This document shows positions 42,688 to 51,815 of a stretch of DNA of 64,000 nt, in pieces (the first letter of the stretch is position 1; the number at the start of each line of letters is the position of its first letter). A program made the position numbers and the translations under genes. Under the pieces are notes generated by a model that searched no databases, had not been told where the DNA came from, and was given only the letters and a program-made list of their open reading frames with translations. Origin of the DNA: Bacillota bacterium (GTDB lineage Bacteria; Bacillota; UBA4882; UBA8346); contig JAEYGI010000040.1 of assembly GCA_023402395.1 (NCBI GenBank), positions 1,054,001 through 1,118,000 on the forward strand. Direction: 5' to 3'.

Positions 42688-43632
42688 ATGAACCGTAAGT
42701 TCGTATTCCTACTGGCGCTAATCTTACTGTCGGTATCGACGGTTGGGTTGCCGACGCTGGCAGCGGCACCACTTTATAAAATTGCGGTTTTGCCATTTGA
42801 TGATGGATCCATCAGCGACCGCTGGTGGGGCAAGAACTGGAACGTCGGAAATGGAGTCTCCGACGAATTGGTTACCGCCTTGGTAGAAAGTCAAAGATTT
42901 CGGGTGATTGAACGAAATCAGATCGATCGGATCTTGGAGGAGCAGCGTTTCGGCGCCAGCGGGCTGGTTGATTCCGGCACCGCCGCCAAACTCGGTCAAA
43001 TTTTGGGAGTGCAATTCCTGGTCATGGGCAAAGTAACCAACTTCTCCTTTAAGACTCAGGGCGGCGGTTTCGCCAACACTCAGGGGTTTGGCTTAGCCAT
43101 TAAAACCACCACCGCCTTGGTGACTATCGACGCCCGGCTGGTAGATACCTCTTCGGCGGAGATCATCACCGCCATCACCGGCAAAGGAGAAAAAAAAGAG
43201 ACCAATATGGGCGTAATCGCCAACTGGAACGCCATGGCCTTCGGCAGCGGCGAATTTCGCAAGACCAGTCTGGGAGCAGCCCTCCGTGACGCAGTAAATC
43301 AGGTTGCCGACGGATTGGCCGAAAAAGCCTATGGCAACGGTCCGGCGGTTCCCACCTCCATCAGCGGTTTAGTTGCGTATGTCAGCGACAACAAGGTTAT
43401 CATCAATATCGGCGTTAATGATGGGGTTCAACCCGGAATGAGCTTCGTCATCCATCACGTGATCGAAGTGGTCAGGGATCCCAAAACCGGTGAGATTATT
43501 GACGAAGTGACCGAACCGGTAGCCGAAATCGCGGTGGCTGAAGTAAAAGAAAAGTCCTCCACCTGCGTGGTGGTGAACCACTTCAGCCCGCGCTATCCGA
43601 TTTCCATCAATGATACGGTAAAGCAGAAGTAA
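42688..43632 (+). CDS. Secreted CsgG-family protein
   Basis: A 314-residue exported protein. Signal peptide residues 1 to about 26 (MNRKFVFLLALILLSV, then LAAAP) without a lipobox cysteine. The core matches the CsgG/HfaB/curli-assembly domain: YKIAVLPFDDGSI, VSDELVTALVESQRFRVIER, NQIDRILEEQRFGASGLVDS, AAKLGQILGVQFLVMGKVT and ALVTIDARLVDTSSAEII. A C-terminal part (about 225-310, VAYVSDNKVIINIGVNDGV, GMSFVIHHVIEVVRDPKTGE) resembles FlgT C-terminal-like domains. CsgG itself is an outer-membrane lipoprotein channel; in this spore former, with no lipobox, the role is unclear. Strong GGAGGG site and promoter. Monocistronic. Confidence 0.85.
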   Translation: MNRKFVFLLALILLSVSTVGLPTLAAAPLYKIAVLPFDDGSISDRWWGKNWNVGNGVSDELVTALVESQRFRVIERNQIDRILEEQRFGASGLVDSGTAAKLGQILGVQFLVMGKVTNFSFKTQGGGFANTQGFGLAIKTTTALVTIDARLVDTSSAEIITAITGKGEKKETNMGVIANWNAMAFGSGEFRKTSLGAALRDAVNQVADGLAEKAYGNGPAVPTSISGLVAYVSDNKVIINIGVNDGVQPGMSFVIHHVIEVVRDPKTGEIIDEVTEPVAEIAVAEVKEKSSTCVVVNHFSPRYPISINDTVKQK

Positions 43633-43638
43633 AATAAC

Positions 43639-43667
43639 TTGCATTTATAAAGAACCCGTGATAAAAT
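43639..43667 (+). promoter_or_regulatory. Sigma-A promoter of rpsT
   Basis: TTGCAT (43639-43644) and TAAAAT (43662-43667) separated by 17 bases, about 50 bases upstream of the rpsT start. Confidence 0.7.
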
Positions 43668-43718
43668 ATTTTATGTCTAAATTTCAGGTTTCTGCCGTAG
43701 TATAAGGAGGTGAAGGTT

Positions 43719-43982
43719 TTGCCGAATATCAAGTCAGCCGAAAAACGGGTCAAGATCGCCGAGGTCAATCGTGAAGCCAATCGTTCCAGGCGTTCTGAGT
43801 TGAAGAGTTACTTAAAGAAGGCTACATCCTCCTTGACTGCCGGAACCAAAGAAGCTGCTACAGCCGATTTGCGGAATGCGATTAAATCCCTGGACGAAAG
43901 CGTATCAAAAGGGATTATCCATAAAAACCAGGCTGCTCGTAGGAAATCCCGTCTAATGAAAAAATTGAACGCCAAGGCTTGA
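43719..43982 (+). CDS. rpsT: 30S ribosomal protein S20
   Basis: An 87-residue basic protein that binds 16S rRNA. The sequence PNIKSAEKRVKIAEVNREAN at the start and the C-terminal GIIHKNQAARRKSRLMKKLN are diagnostic. I choose the TTG at 43719, preceded by AAGGAGGTGAAGGTT; the GTG at 43710 is inside that site. A TTG start is common for rpsT and may limit its translation. A promoter upstream and a terminator downstream make it a single-gene unit. Confidence 0.97.
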   Translation: MPNIKSAEKRVKIAEVNREANRSRRSELKSYLKKATSSLTAGTKEAATADLRNAIKSLDESVSKGIIHKNQAARRKSRLMKKLNAKA

Positions 43983-44021
43983 CAATCAAAGGCCGACTGA
44001 CCTTTGATAACACAGTTTTCA

Positions 44022-44056
44022 ATAAAAAAACACCCGGAATCCGGGTGTTTTTTTAT
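44022..44056. terminator. Bidirectional terminator between rpsT and hisF
   Basis: AAAAAAACACCCGG (44024-44037) with CCGGGTGTTTTTTT (44041-44054), three-base loop, T-runs on both strands. It serves the convergent rpsT and his operon ends. Confidence 0.9.
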
Positions 44057-44066
44057 TGCCGAAATA

Positions 44067-44837
44067 TTATCTCCGAACCGAAATACCCCGCTCCGCCAAG
44101 AACTGCTTGGCTTCGGCCACTGTCCGCTCACGGTAATGAAAAATCGACGCCACCAGGACCGCATCCGCCTTGCCCCGTTCCACCGCCTCGGCCAGGTGTT
44201 CCAAATTGCCCGCGCCACCGGAGGCGATTACCGGAATTCCGACCGCCTCGGCTACCTCGCGGTTCAATTCGTTGTCGTATCCGTCACGGGTTCCGTCACA
44301 GTCCATGCTGGTGAGCAGGATTTCCCCGGCGCCCAATCGCTCGGCTTTAACTGCCCAATCCAAAACGTCAATTCCGGTAGGAGTCCGGCCGCCATGAATG
44401 TAAACCTCCCAGCCCTGTGAAGGATCGTCCTTGCGGCGACGGCGGGCATCGATAGCGACTACCACGCATTGAGAGCCGAAAAGCTCCGCCCCTTCCGAAA
44501 TCAAGGCGGGGTTTTCTAAAGCCGCCGTATTGACGGCGGTCTTATCGGCTCCGGCAAGTAATATGGAACGCATATCGTCAGTACTGGCAATCCCTCCACC
44601 CACCGTATAGGGAATGAAAACCTGCTCCGCTACGCGGGCCGCCATCTCGACTACTGTTTTGCGGCGCTCATGGGAGGCGGTAATATCAAGAAAGACCAGT
44701 TCATCGGCGCCCTCCCGGTCATAAAAAGCTCCCAATTCCACCGGATCGCCGGCATCGCGTAAATTAAGGAATTCGGTGCCTTTCACAACCCGGCCGTCTT
44801 TCACATCCAGGCAGGGGATTACCCGTTTGGCCAACAT
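44067..44837 (-). CDS. hisF: Imidazole glycerol phosphate synthase subunit HisF
   Basis: A 256-residue TIM-barrel cyclase subunit that, with HisH, turns PRFAR into imidazole glycerol phosphate and AICAR. Signatures: [20 protein letters not shown] with catalytic Asp11, [55 protein letters not shown] with catalytic Asp130 and [15 protein letters not shown] at 44837 chosen by homology and the GGAG site nine bases upstream. Last gene of hisD-B-H-F. Confidence 0.97.
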   Translation of the reverse strand: MLAKRVIPCLDVKDGRVVKGTEFLNLRDAGDPVELGAFYDREGADELVFLDITASHERRKTVVEMAARVAEQVFIPYTVGGGIASTDDMRSILLAGADKTAVNTAALENPALISEGAELFGSQCVVVAIDARRRRKDDPSQGWEVYIHGGRTPTGIDVLDWAVKAERLGAGEILLTSMDCDGTRDGYDNELNREVAEAVGIPVIASGGAGNLEHLAEAVERGKADAVLVASIFHYRERTVAEAKQFLAERGISVRR

Positions 44838-44867
44838 GTTCGATCGCTCCATAACTCCGGATGATAA

Positions 44868-45491
44868 TCAATCCGGCAAATTTCCAAAGTTCGTCAAAAT
44901 TTGAAGCCCCACCCGGCTGCTTTTCTCGGGATGAAATTGGAAAGCATGGACATTACCGTCAGAGATCCCGGAACAATACTCCAAGCCATACTCGGTACTA
45001 CAGGCGGTAAGTTCGGGCCGTTCCGGCTTTACGTAATATGAATGGACAAAATAGACATAGCTACCGTCCTCGACTCCTTCCAGCAGCGGTGACGGCTTGA
45101 TGATCCGGATGCCATTCCACCCGATTTGCGGGACTTTGAGCGTTCCGGCCGGAAATTTCAGCACCCGGCCCGGGAAAATCCCCAACCCCGGATAAGAGCT
45201 GGCGGTATCATCAAAGACTTCATAGCTCTCCTCAAACAGCATTTGAAGGCCGAGACAAATGCCGAGAAACGGTCTGCCGGAGGAGATGACCTGCCGGACC
45301 ACCGGGATCATCCCGGCCGTCTCCAAGCTTTCCATGGATTTTCCGAAGGCGCCGACCCCAGGGAGTACTACTTTGGCGGCGTTTCGAACCATTAACGGAT
45401 CAGCGGTGACTTGAGCCTCAAATCCCAGGTATTCAAAAGCTTTAGCGACACTTCGCAGGTTACCGACGCCATAGTCGATGATTGCAATCAT
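44868..45491 (-). CDS. hisH: Imidazole glycerol phosphate synthase subunit HisH
   Basis: A 207-residue class I glutamine amidotransferase that supplies ammonia to HisF. Start MIAIIDYGVGNLRSVAKAFE; the catalytic cysteine is in PFLGICLGLQMLFEES (about Cys79) and His/Glu in HAFQFHPEKSS. It follows hisB by three bases and precedes hisF by about 30 bases, and the two subunits are co-transcribed. Confidence 0.97.
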   Translation of the reverse strand: MIAIIDYGVGNLRSVAKAFEYLGFEAQVTADPLMVRNAAKVVLPGVGAFGKSMESLETAGMIPVVRQVISSGRPFLGICLGLQMLFEESYEVFDDTASSYPGLGIFPGRVLKFPAGTLKVPQIGWNGIRIIKPSPLLEGVEDGSYVYFVHSYYVKPERPELTACSTEYGLEYCSGISDGNVHAFQFHPEKSSRVGLQILTNFGNLPD

Positions 45492-45494
45492 GTA

Positions 45495-46082
45495 TTATTC
45501 GAGAACCCCTTTGGTCGAGGGGATCCCGCCCATCCTTTCATCAATTGTCACCGCGGCGGCCAATGCCCGGCCGAACGCTTTGAACAACGCCTCACAGCAA
45601 TGATGCAGGTTTCCTCCTTCGAGTAGCCGAAGATGAATGTTCATTCCGGCATGGACCGAGATGGCTTGAAAGAACTCTTCCACCAGCTCAAGGTCGAAGT
45701 CGCCCAGCCGGCCCTTGCCGAGTTCGGCCCGGAGCTTCAGATAAGGCCGCCCGCTTAAATCAAGAGCAGCCAAAGCCAGCGCTTCATCCATGGGAATGGT
45801 GGCCTCACCGTAACGTTTGATGCCCTTCTTTTCACCCAGCGCTTGCTTTAATGCTTGACCAAAGACAATCCCCACATCTTCCACGGTATGGTGCGGATCA
45901 ACTTCCAGATCGCCCTCCGCTTGAATCGTCAGGTCCAATCTGCCGTGCCGGGCGATCTGGGCCAGCATATGATCGAAGAATCCAATCCCGGTCCGGACAT
46001 TATAAGTTCCGGAGCCGTCCAGGTCCAATTCCAGCTTAATCCTGGTCTCCAGGGTATTTCGGGCGATGGCCGCCGTTCGCAT
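45495..46082 (-). CDS. hisB: Imidazoleglycerol-phosphate dehydratase
   Basis: A 195-residue monofunctional HisB (dehydratase only, no phosphatase domain). Signatures: TGIGFFDHMLAQIARHGRLD, DPHHTVEDVGIVFGQAL and HAGMNIHLRLLEGGNLHHCC with the manganese-binding histidines. ATG at 46082 with GGGGG nine bases upstream. It catalyses the sixth step of histidine synthesis and lies between hisD and hisH. Confidence 0.97.
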   Translation of the reverse strand: MRTAAIARNTLETRIKLELDLDGSGTYNVRTGIGFFDHMLAQIARHGRLDLTIQAEGDLEVDPHHTVEDVGIVFGQALKQALGEKKGIKRYGEATIPMDEALALAALDLSGRPYLKLRAELGKGRLGDFDLELVEEFFQAISVHAGMNIHLRLLEGGNLHHCCEALFKAFGRALAAAVTIDERMGGIPSTKGVLE

Positions 46083-46098
46083 CAATATCGACCCCCTT

Positions 46099-47409
46099 TT
46101 ACTTCAAACGCCACCGGATGGCGTTGGCGTGAGCGTCGAGCCCCTCCACCCCGGCAATGGTTACCGCCGCCGGGCCGTTTTTCAAGGCCCCGGCGCGGCT
46201 GTATGAGATAATACTGCTTTTCTTTAGGAAATGGTCCACGTTTAATCCGGAAGAGAACCGGGCGGTTCCGTTTGTCGGCAGCACGTGATTGGTGCCGGCC
46301 ACATAGTCGCCGATCGGCTCGGTTGAAAACGGCCCGATAAAGATCGCTCCGGCATGCCGGAGCCGGTGAAGCCGAGTCCAGGGGTCGGCCACCAGCAGTT
46401 CCAGGTGCTCGGGCGCACAAAAGTTAGCCAGTTCAAAGGCTTCCTCAAGATCGCGGGTGACAGCGATCAGCCCGTTGGCCTCTAGTGACTGACGGGCAAT
46501 CCGGTTCCGGGAAAGTTCCTCAAGTTGCCGGTCTACCGCGCGGCTGACTGCGGCTGCCAGTTCCGGGTCAGGAGTCAATAGAAACGCCCCGGCTTCGTTG
46601 ACCGGCCCATGTTCGGCCTGAGAGAGGAGATCGGCGGCAATACAATCCGGTTGGTTGGAACTATCGGCAATGATCAGAATCTCGCTGGGTCCGGCCAGCA
46701 TATCCAATCCCACGTAACCGAAGACCTGTCGTTTGGCCTCAGTTACATACTGGTTGCCCGGTCCAGTAATTACATCGACCGGTGCGATGGTCTCCGTCCC
46801 AAAGGCCATGGCCGCAATGGCCTGAGCACCGCCGACTTTGTAAATCTCGGTTACACCGCATTCGGTGGCGGCGGTCAGCAAATATGGGTTTATCCCGCCG
46901 TCAACAGTGGGCGGGGTACAGATGATAATCCGTTCCACACCGGCAACAGCAGCCGGTAGCACATTCATTAGTACGGATGAGACCAACGGCGTGGTTCCGG
47001 CCAATCCACCGGGAACATACAAGCCCGCCGCGTCAACCGGTTGGTAACGTTGGCCGAGGATTACACCGTCATCCCGGATGTCCAGCCAATCGTTACGAAG
47101 TTGCTTTTTATGAAATCCCAATATATTCTCAATAGCCACTCGGATGGCGGTTACAAACTCAGAAGTTACCAAGGATCTCGCCTCGGACAGTTCCGTCGGG
47201 GAGACCCGCATTGTTCCCGGAGTCAGGTGGACCCGATCCAACTTGGCGGTGAGTTCATAAAGCGCCTCATCCCTCCGGGTCCGCACCTCAAGAAGTATCT
47301 TACTTACCACGGCAGTGACGCCGTCGGGTTTCATCTCGTCGAACCGGACCCGGCGGTCCAACCACCGCCGGATCTCCGCTAAATCGGCGGCAGTTTCTAA
47401 AATGCGCAT
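46099..47409 (-). CDS. hisD: Histidinol dehydrogenase
   Basis: A 436-residue zinc enzyme that oxidises histidinol to histidine, the last two steps of the pathway. Signatures: YVPGGLAGTTPLVSSVLMNV, VGGAQAIAAMAFGTETIAPV, ITGPGNQYVTEAKRQVFG, LAGPSEILIIAD, LLSQAEHGP with metal-binding residues, and NHVLPTNGTARFSSGL. ATG at 47409, eight bases after GGAGAGG. First gene of this his unit; hisG, hisA, hisI, hisE and hisC are not in the window. Confidence 0.97.
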   Translation of the reverse strand: MRILETAADLAEIRRWLDRRVRFDEMKPDGVTAVVSKILLEVRTRRDEALYELTAKLDRVHLTPGTMRVSPTELSEARSLVTSEFVTAIRVAIENILGFHKKQLRNDWLDIRDDGVILGQRYQPVDAAGLYVPGGLAGTTPLVSSVLMNVLPAAVAGVERIIICTPPTVDGGINPYLLTAATECGVTEIYKVGGAQAIAAMAFGTETIAPVDVITGPGNQYVTEAKRQVFGYVGLDMLAGPSEILIIADSSNQPDCIAADLLSQAEHGPVNEAGAFLLTPDPELAAAVSRAVDRQLEELSRNRIARQSLEANGLIAVTRDLEEAFELANFCAPEHLELLVADPWTRLHRLRHAGAIFIGPFSTEPIGDYVAGTNHVLPTNGTARFSSGLNVDHFLKKSSIISYSRAGALKNGPAAVTIAGVEGLDAHANAIRWRLK

Positions 47410-47448
47410 TGAGGATTCCTCTCCGTTGACAGTCATTAAGTTTACTTT

Positions 47449-47478
47449 AATTTACCATAGCGTTCGGTTGCTTGTCAA
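47449..47478 (-). promoter_or_regulatory. Sigma-A promoter of the his operon
   Basis: On the minus strand TTGACA (47478-47473) and TAAATT (47454-47449), 18 bases apart, about 40 bases upstream of the hisD ATG. No T-box or leader peptide is visible in this short space. Confidence 0.65.
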
Positions 47479-47546
47479 CGAATCGGGGAGGTTTTACCAA
47501 TCTGTTAAAGATCGAGTGAGAGGAAGGTTCTAATTTTGTAGTAAGT

Positions 47547-47762
47547 TTATTGAATACCGATGATTGTTTTGACTAAATTGTTAATGGCGGTCCCAAATGG
47601 TGGGATTTTCACTCCCCAGGCCATCATTAGGCTGAGAAGCAGACCCCCGGCAAATATAAGTCCATAGACCACCAGCTCTCGCCAGTACCTCTTTTGGATC
47701 AAGCCGGGAACATCCATTCCGGCGATCACCGCAAAAACTAAAAAGACAACAATACTTTTCAC
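47547..47762 (-). CDS. Small germinant receptor D-subunit-like protein
   Basis: A 71-residue protein with two transmembrane helices (about residues 2-16 and 28-48), in the same operon directly after the GerAB-like gene (2-base gap). Small two-helix D proteins are encoded with GerA-type receptors in several Bacillota and modulate germination; size, topology and position fit that role. Sequence alone does not prove it. Confidence 0.6.
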   Translation of the reverse strand: MKSIVVFLVFAVIAGMDVPGLIQKRYWRELVVYGLIFAGGLLLSLMMAWGVKIPPFGTAINNLVKTIIGIQ

Positions 47763-47764
47763 GG

Positions 47765-48856
47765 TTAGTTCTTTCCTCCTTGCTTTCGGACCAGTGCCAC
47801 CAGTAAAGTAATTAAAGGAACAAATAATTCGAAAACGGGGGCATAAACCGGATAAGACAATACCGCCAACTCAATGGTTTCAACGACATTGTTAAAGCTA
47901 ACTATCGCCGCCAGAACCATCAATGCTCCGATCGGCAAAATGTATGGCCGGTAAGTCCGGAGCCGGAAAAACTGAGCCGTTCCCAAAACCGTTCCATAAT
48001 ACAATACGGTAATTTTTAGGAATCCCATAGCCATGAAGTTAAGGGCGACTAAAATCTCAAAACGGGTGTCGACAAACGGGAGATCAAGCATTTTTACGGC
48101 TTCAAAGGTTGGATAAGTGAAAATGCTACCGGTACTCCCCAGGATCGCCGTGCCGCAAACAGAAGTCAATACAATTAAGGCGGCTGCTGAAATAATAGCG
48201 ATGGTGGCCGTTTTACCAATCTTTTCTTTGGACTGGATTGCATATGGAAACAACATTAAAAAAGCAACTGTCTCCGCGAATGGAAAAGTCGCCGCGCCAT
48301 GGATCGAATAAAAAAACTTTTTCGGCGGGACATCAATTAGCGGTAAAAAATTGACCCAATTAAACCAAGGTACTTGTAATGCCACTAGCACAATTATTAC
48401 AATCACTGCGAATGGTACCAGTATCAGGCTACAGCGGACAATTACCTCCAGTCCGTAAAATAAGGCAAACCCAGCAGTTAAAATTAATGCTGCCGCAATA
48501 ACTAACGCGGGTGTTTCCGGGATGATGGTGGTGGTAAAAAAATCGGTAAAATTTCGAACCACTATCGCCCCCAAGTGAAAGATGAAGCCCAGATAGGCCA
48601 AGCCAATCACTTTTCCTAGGTAAGGGCCGTAAACAATATCGGCGATCTCAACCATTGTCTTTCCTTGAAACCGGTTCGCCAACCCAATAAAAATCCAGAC
48701 AAAAAGCAATCCTTCTCCGGCGCCAAGGAAAATTGCAAGCCATGCGGCATTGCCCGCTTCCCGGCTCGGAGGCAGAATCACCGAAGAGCCAAGGACAAAC
48801 CCAATGATTAGCACGGTCAAATGCCAAGCGGGAAATCTGCCTCGCTCCAACTCCAT
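47765..48856 (-). CDS. Spore germination protein, GerAB/GerKB family
   Basis: A 363-residue inner-membrane protein of the APC superfamily, with about ten transmembrane helices. Family stretches: LGSSVILPPSREAGNAAWLA (helix 1), LANRFQGKTMVEIADIVYGP and YLGKVIGLAYLGF. In B. subtilis the B subunit contains the ligand-binding site for germinants such as amino acids. Third gene of the receptor operon, 176 bases after the GerAC-like gene. No clear site directly before the ATG (GGAGGG is 12 bases away). Confidence 0.92.
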   Translation of the reverse strand: MELERGRFPAWHLTVLIIGFVLGSSVILPPSREAGNAAWLAIFLGAGEGLLFVWIFIGLANRFQGKTMVEIADIVYGPYLGKVIGLAYLGFIFHLGAIVVRNFTDFFTTTIIPETPALVIAAALILTAGFALFYGLEVIVRCSLILVPFAVIVIIVLVALQVPWFNWVNFLPLIDVPPKKFFYSIHGAATFPFAETVAFLMLFPYAIQSKEKIGKTATIAIISAAALIVLTSVCGTAILGSTGSIFTYPTFEAVKMLDLPFVDTRFEILVALNFMAMGFLKITVLYYGTVLGTAQFFRLRTYRPYILPIGALMVLAAIVSFNNVVETIELAVLSYPVYAPVFELFVPLITLLVALVRKQGGKN

Positions 48857-49032
48857 TTATTTAATCATCCCTCCGGGCTGATCTTTGGCCGGCTAAAGGC
48901 CGCAGCCCCCTTTGATATAGCGTCCACTAACGTCAAAACCCGTCGCCAAACAATGCCTCACCGAAATAAAATCCGATGATGATCATCACCGGCTGCCGTC
49001 CCTTAAAGCAACCCTTTTCCAATTTAACATTT

Positions 49033-50214
49033 TTAACTTTCCTCGAACAGAGCCGGTTTGGTGATTAAACCCATCCGATCAACGCTTGCCCGGACATCCA
49101 CCTCCACCGGAAGTTTAGCCATGCTACTGTTCCAGATGGGTTCAAGTGATTTCCAACGTTTGGGGTCGCTTCGATACAGCGCCTCTCCGAAGCCGAACAC
49201 ATCGGACCGGAGTTGCTTTGCAACATCAACGGCAGCATATACTTCTTTTCGAATCGCTTCGGCCATCCGCCGTGACAATGACTGGAGCATCTCCGGTTTG
49301 GCGAGATCTTCCTGGGACATCTGGCACCCCAGGTTCCCCTCGACCTCAATTTTTATTTTCACCTTAGGTTGTCCGGCTAAGAATTTTGAATTTATGGTCC
49401 CAGTGGCGCGGATAACTTCTAACCCTACCTTTTCGCCAGTACCTGGAGCCCGCACCGTGATTACTCCGCTCCTTACTTTGCCGGTCACCCAGAGGATCCC
49501 TCGCGTTTCCCGGAGCGATAGCTTTCCAATCAGCCGGTCATCCTGAAAGACCGCGGTGCCGTCCAATTGGATTCGCGGTTCTCGTTGGGCGTGACTGATA
49601 GTAATGACTGGTGCCGTGGCTGATGTGGTCTTACTCATCAACCTGGCGATAAACTGCTCCAGATTGACCGTCATATTCTTTGAAGCTGCAGTTTGGGCTT
49701 CAATTAACTGTCCCATCTCCACCCCGGAGATTTTTTCCAAACCGCCGCGAGCCCGGATGATTTCAGCCGCGTCACGGTCAGCTACCAGGACCCAGACCGT
49801 GGGTCGGGGCTCATGGTCGCGCAAGAAAAAGTCAAGCAACGGCCTTACCCCGTCTTCAGCCGCTTTCTTTCCAATGATTAAAACTTGATTATGGGACCAA
49901 TACATCCGGCGGCTGTTTTTCAGAACGAAATTACGAACCGCTTCAAAAATGCTCACACCGGTGCTTTCCATGATTAGAACCGGTTGCTGAGCTTGGCCGC
50001 CGGTTCCCCCCTCTTCTCCGCCGCTAGTTCTCACTTGTCCCGGTTTGATGACTTGAACAGTTAATTTAACCATTCCCCGTTCTTCATCGCGATCAATACC
50101 AGTGGCGGCTACAATTGCCAGTTGATCAAGTTCCCGGTAGTTCCAGCAACCGGAGTTCAAAGGCAAAAGCGCTAATAAGCAAAACAATAACCATCGTCGC
50201 CACCATCCGTTCAT
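49033..50214 (-). CDS. Spore germination lipoprotein, GerAC/GerKC family
   Basis: A 393-residue lipoprotein. Signal peptide with lipobox LNSGC (Cys at about residue 23) followed by WNYRELDQLAIVAATGIDRD, the classical GerAC start. Later VFEAVRNFVLKNSRRMYWSH and the C-terminal domain ending PVEVDVRASVDRMGLIT. It is the C subunit of the germinant receptor on the outer face of the spore inner membrane. Its ATG overlaps the GerAA stop by four bases (ATGA), so the two are coupled. Confidence 0.94.
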   Translation of the reverse strand: MNGWWRRWLLFCLLALLPLNSGCWNYRELDQLAIVAATGIDRDEERGMVKLTVQVIKPGQVRTSGGEEGGTGGQAQQPVLIMESTGVSIFEAVRNFVLKNSRRMYWSHNQVLIIGKKAAEDGVRPLLDFFLRDHEPRPTVWVLVADRDAAEIIRARGGLEKISGVEMGQLIEAQTAASKNMTVNLEQFIARLMSKTTSATAPVITISHAQREPRIQLDGTAVFQDDRLIGKLSLRETRGILWVTGKVRSGVITVRAPGTGEKVGLEVIRATGTINSKFLAGQPKVKIKIEVEGNLGCQMSQEDLAKPEMLQSLSRRMAEAIRKEVYAAVDVAKQLRSDVFGFGEALYRSDPKRWKSLEPIWNSSMAKLPVEVDVRASVDRMGLITKPALFEES

Positions 50215-51815
50215 CGCTTGGGATTCTCCTCCCCTCCAGAGGACGGTGGTTTCGGCATTAACCGGAACTGCTGGCGCTCCGGATCATTTGGAGCCAACAT
50301 GGCCGGCCGTTTCCACATCGCCCAGGTCGGAGCGCGTATTATCACATCCTGGGCTAAGCCCCGCAGATTAACCGGTGCTATCGGAGAAAGGTAGGGCACG
50401 CCGAATGACCGGAGCGAGGCAAGGTGGATTAACAGCAGCAACAGCCCGATCATGATTCCAAATGCCCCGAGCAATCCCGCTAGAATCACTAATATAAACC
50501 GAAGCGGTGTCGCTTCATCGACTAACGTCGGCACCACAAAGGATGAGACCGCGGTCAAGGAGATTACGATGAGGGTTGGAGCCCCGACCAGGCCGGCTTG
50601 GACCGTTGCCTGCCCAATGACCAGCGCGCCGACGATGCTGATTGCTTGGCCCACCGGTTTGGGCAGCCGAATCCCACCTTCCCTGAGAATCTCAAAGAAC
50701 AATCCCATCACCAGGATCTCTATCACGGAAGGAAACGGGGTCCCTTCAGTCGCTTCAGCCATGGTGATCAGCAGCGGAGTCGGGATCAATTCCTGGTGAA
50801 AAGTAGCCAGAGCCACGTAGGCCGCTGGCGACAGCAAACTGATAGTAAACGAAATGTAGCGAAACCAGCGGAGCAAGGAGCCATAAATAAATCGGAAGTT
50901 GTAATCATCCGGGCTTTGAAAGTTTTCCAGGAACAGATACGGTACAGTGACCACCACCGGCGTTCCTTCCGTTATAATCGCGGCCCGCCCTTCCAAAAGC
51001 AGGGACGCTACCACATCAGGCCGTTCACTGTACCCGGTGGTGGAAAACAGGGAAAACGGATCATCTTCAATTAACTGTTCCACAAAGCCGGCGGCCAAGA
51101 TCGCGTCGGTTTTGATCCGGCCGATTCGCCGCTTTAACTCCGTAATTAAGCCTTCATTGGCAACACCTTTAAGATAACAGATTGAAACCAGAGTTCGAGT
51201 CTTTTCGCCGATGGTCATCGTCTCGAAGGTCAGGTTGGGATCGCTGATATAGTAGCGAAGCAAGGCGGTGTTGGTTCGCAAGGACTCGATAAAGCCAAGC
51301 CTTGGCCCTTTAAGCGTCACTTCCGAATCAGGTTGTTCCAAGGCCCGCTTGTCCCAGCCCGGCGTATTGACAATTAAGGATTCGTCCACGCCATGGACGA
51401 GAACCAGGGTATTCCCGTTAAGCAATAGCTCCGGGATGCCCTCCCAATCTGATGTTCGTCTCAATTCGACCACAGTCATCAGCTTAGTGGAAATTCCGCT
51501 CAACAGATCATCTTGAACGATTACAGATGGTTCCCGCGCCTGTATCAAGGGGCGCAGAATGCTCCATTCGATTTCATGTTTGTCAATAAGACCATCAACA
51601 TAAACCAAAGCCGCCGGATGTTCGCCAATCTGGAAGCGCCTGATGATTAGATCCTGACTTTCATTAAATAGGTTGCGGAGCCGATTCAAATTAGTCTCCA
51701 GACTGGATGAGAATTCTCCTTTGGGAAGTGAATCATCCCGTGCAAATTCCTGCTTGATTTTTTGAATCTCCTGGAGCATCTTCCAAAATATTGGCTTACG
51801 GGCTCTGCGGACCAT
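50211..51815 (-). CDS. Spore germination protein, GerAA/GerKA family
   Basis: A 534-residue A subunit. A soluble N-terminal domain (about residues 1-290, with FNESQDLIIRRFQIGEHPAA, LVYVDGLIDK) is followed by about five membrane helices (from about 295) with the family motifs RWFRYISFTISLLSPAAYVA, GTPFPSVIEILVMGLFFEIL REGGIRLPKP and GALVIGQATVQAGLVGAP. A subunits form a pentameric ion channel in the spore membrane in recent models. Ribosome binding site GAGGAAAAC. First gene of the operon A-C-B-D. Confidence 0.95.
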   Translation of the reverse strand: MVRRARKPIFWKMLQEIQKIKQEFARDDSLPKGEFSSSLETNLNRLRNLFNESQDLIIRRFQIGEHPAALVYVDGLIDKHEIEWSILRPLIQAREPSVIVQDDLLSGISTKLMTVVELRRTSDWEGIPELLLNGNTLVLVHGVDESLIVNTPGWDKRALEQPDSEVTLKGPRLGFIESLRTNTALLRYYISDPNLTFETMTIGEKTRTLVSICYLKGVANEGLITELKRRIGRIKTDAILAAGFVEQLIEDDPFSLFSTTGYSERPDVVASLLLEGRAAIITEGTPVVVTVPYLFLENFQSPDDYNFRFIYGSLLRWFRYISFTISLLSPAAYVALATFHQELIPTPLLITMAEATEGTPFPSVIEILVMGLFFEILREGGIRLPKPVGQAISIVGALVIGQATVQAGLVGAPTLIVISLTAVSSFVVPTLVDEATPLRFILVILAGLLGAFGIMIGLLLLLIHLASLRSFGVPYLSPIAPVNLRGLAQDVIIRAPTWAMWKRPAMLAPNDPERQQFRLMPKPPSSGGEENPKR

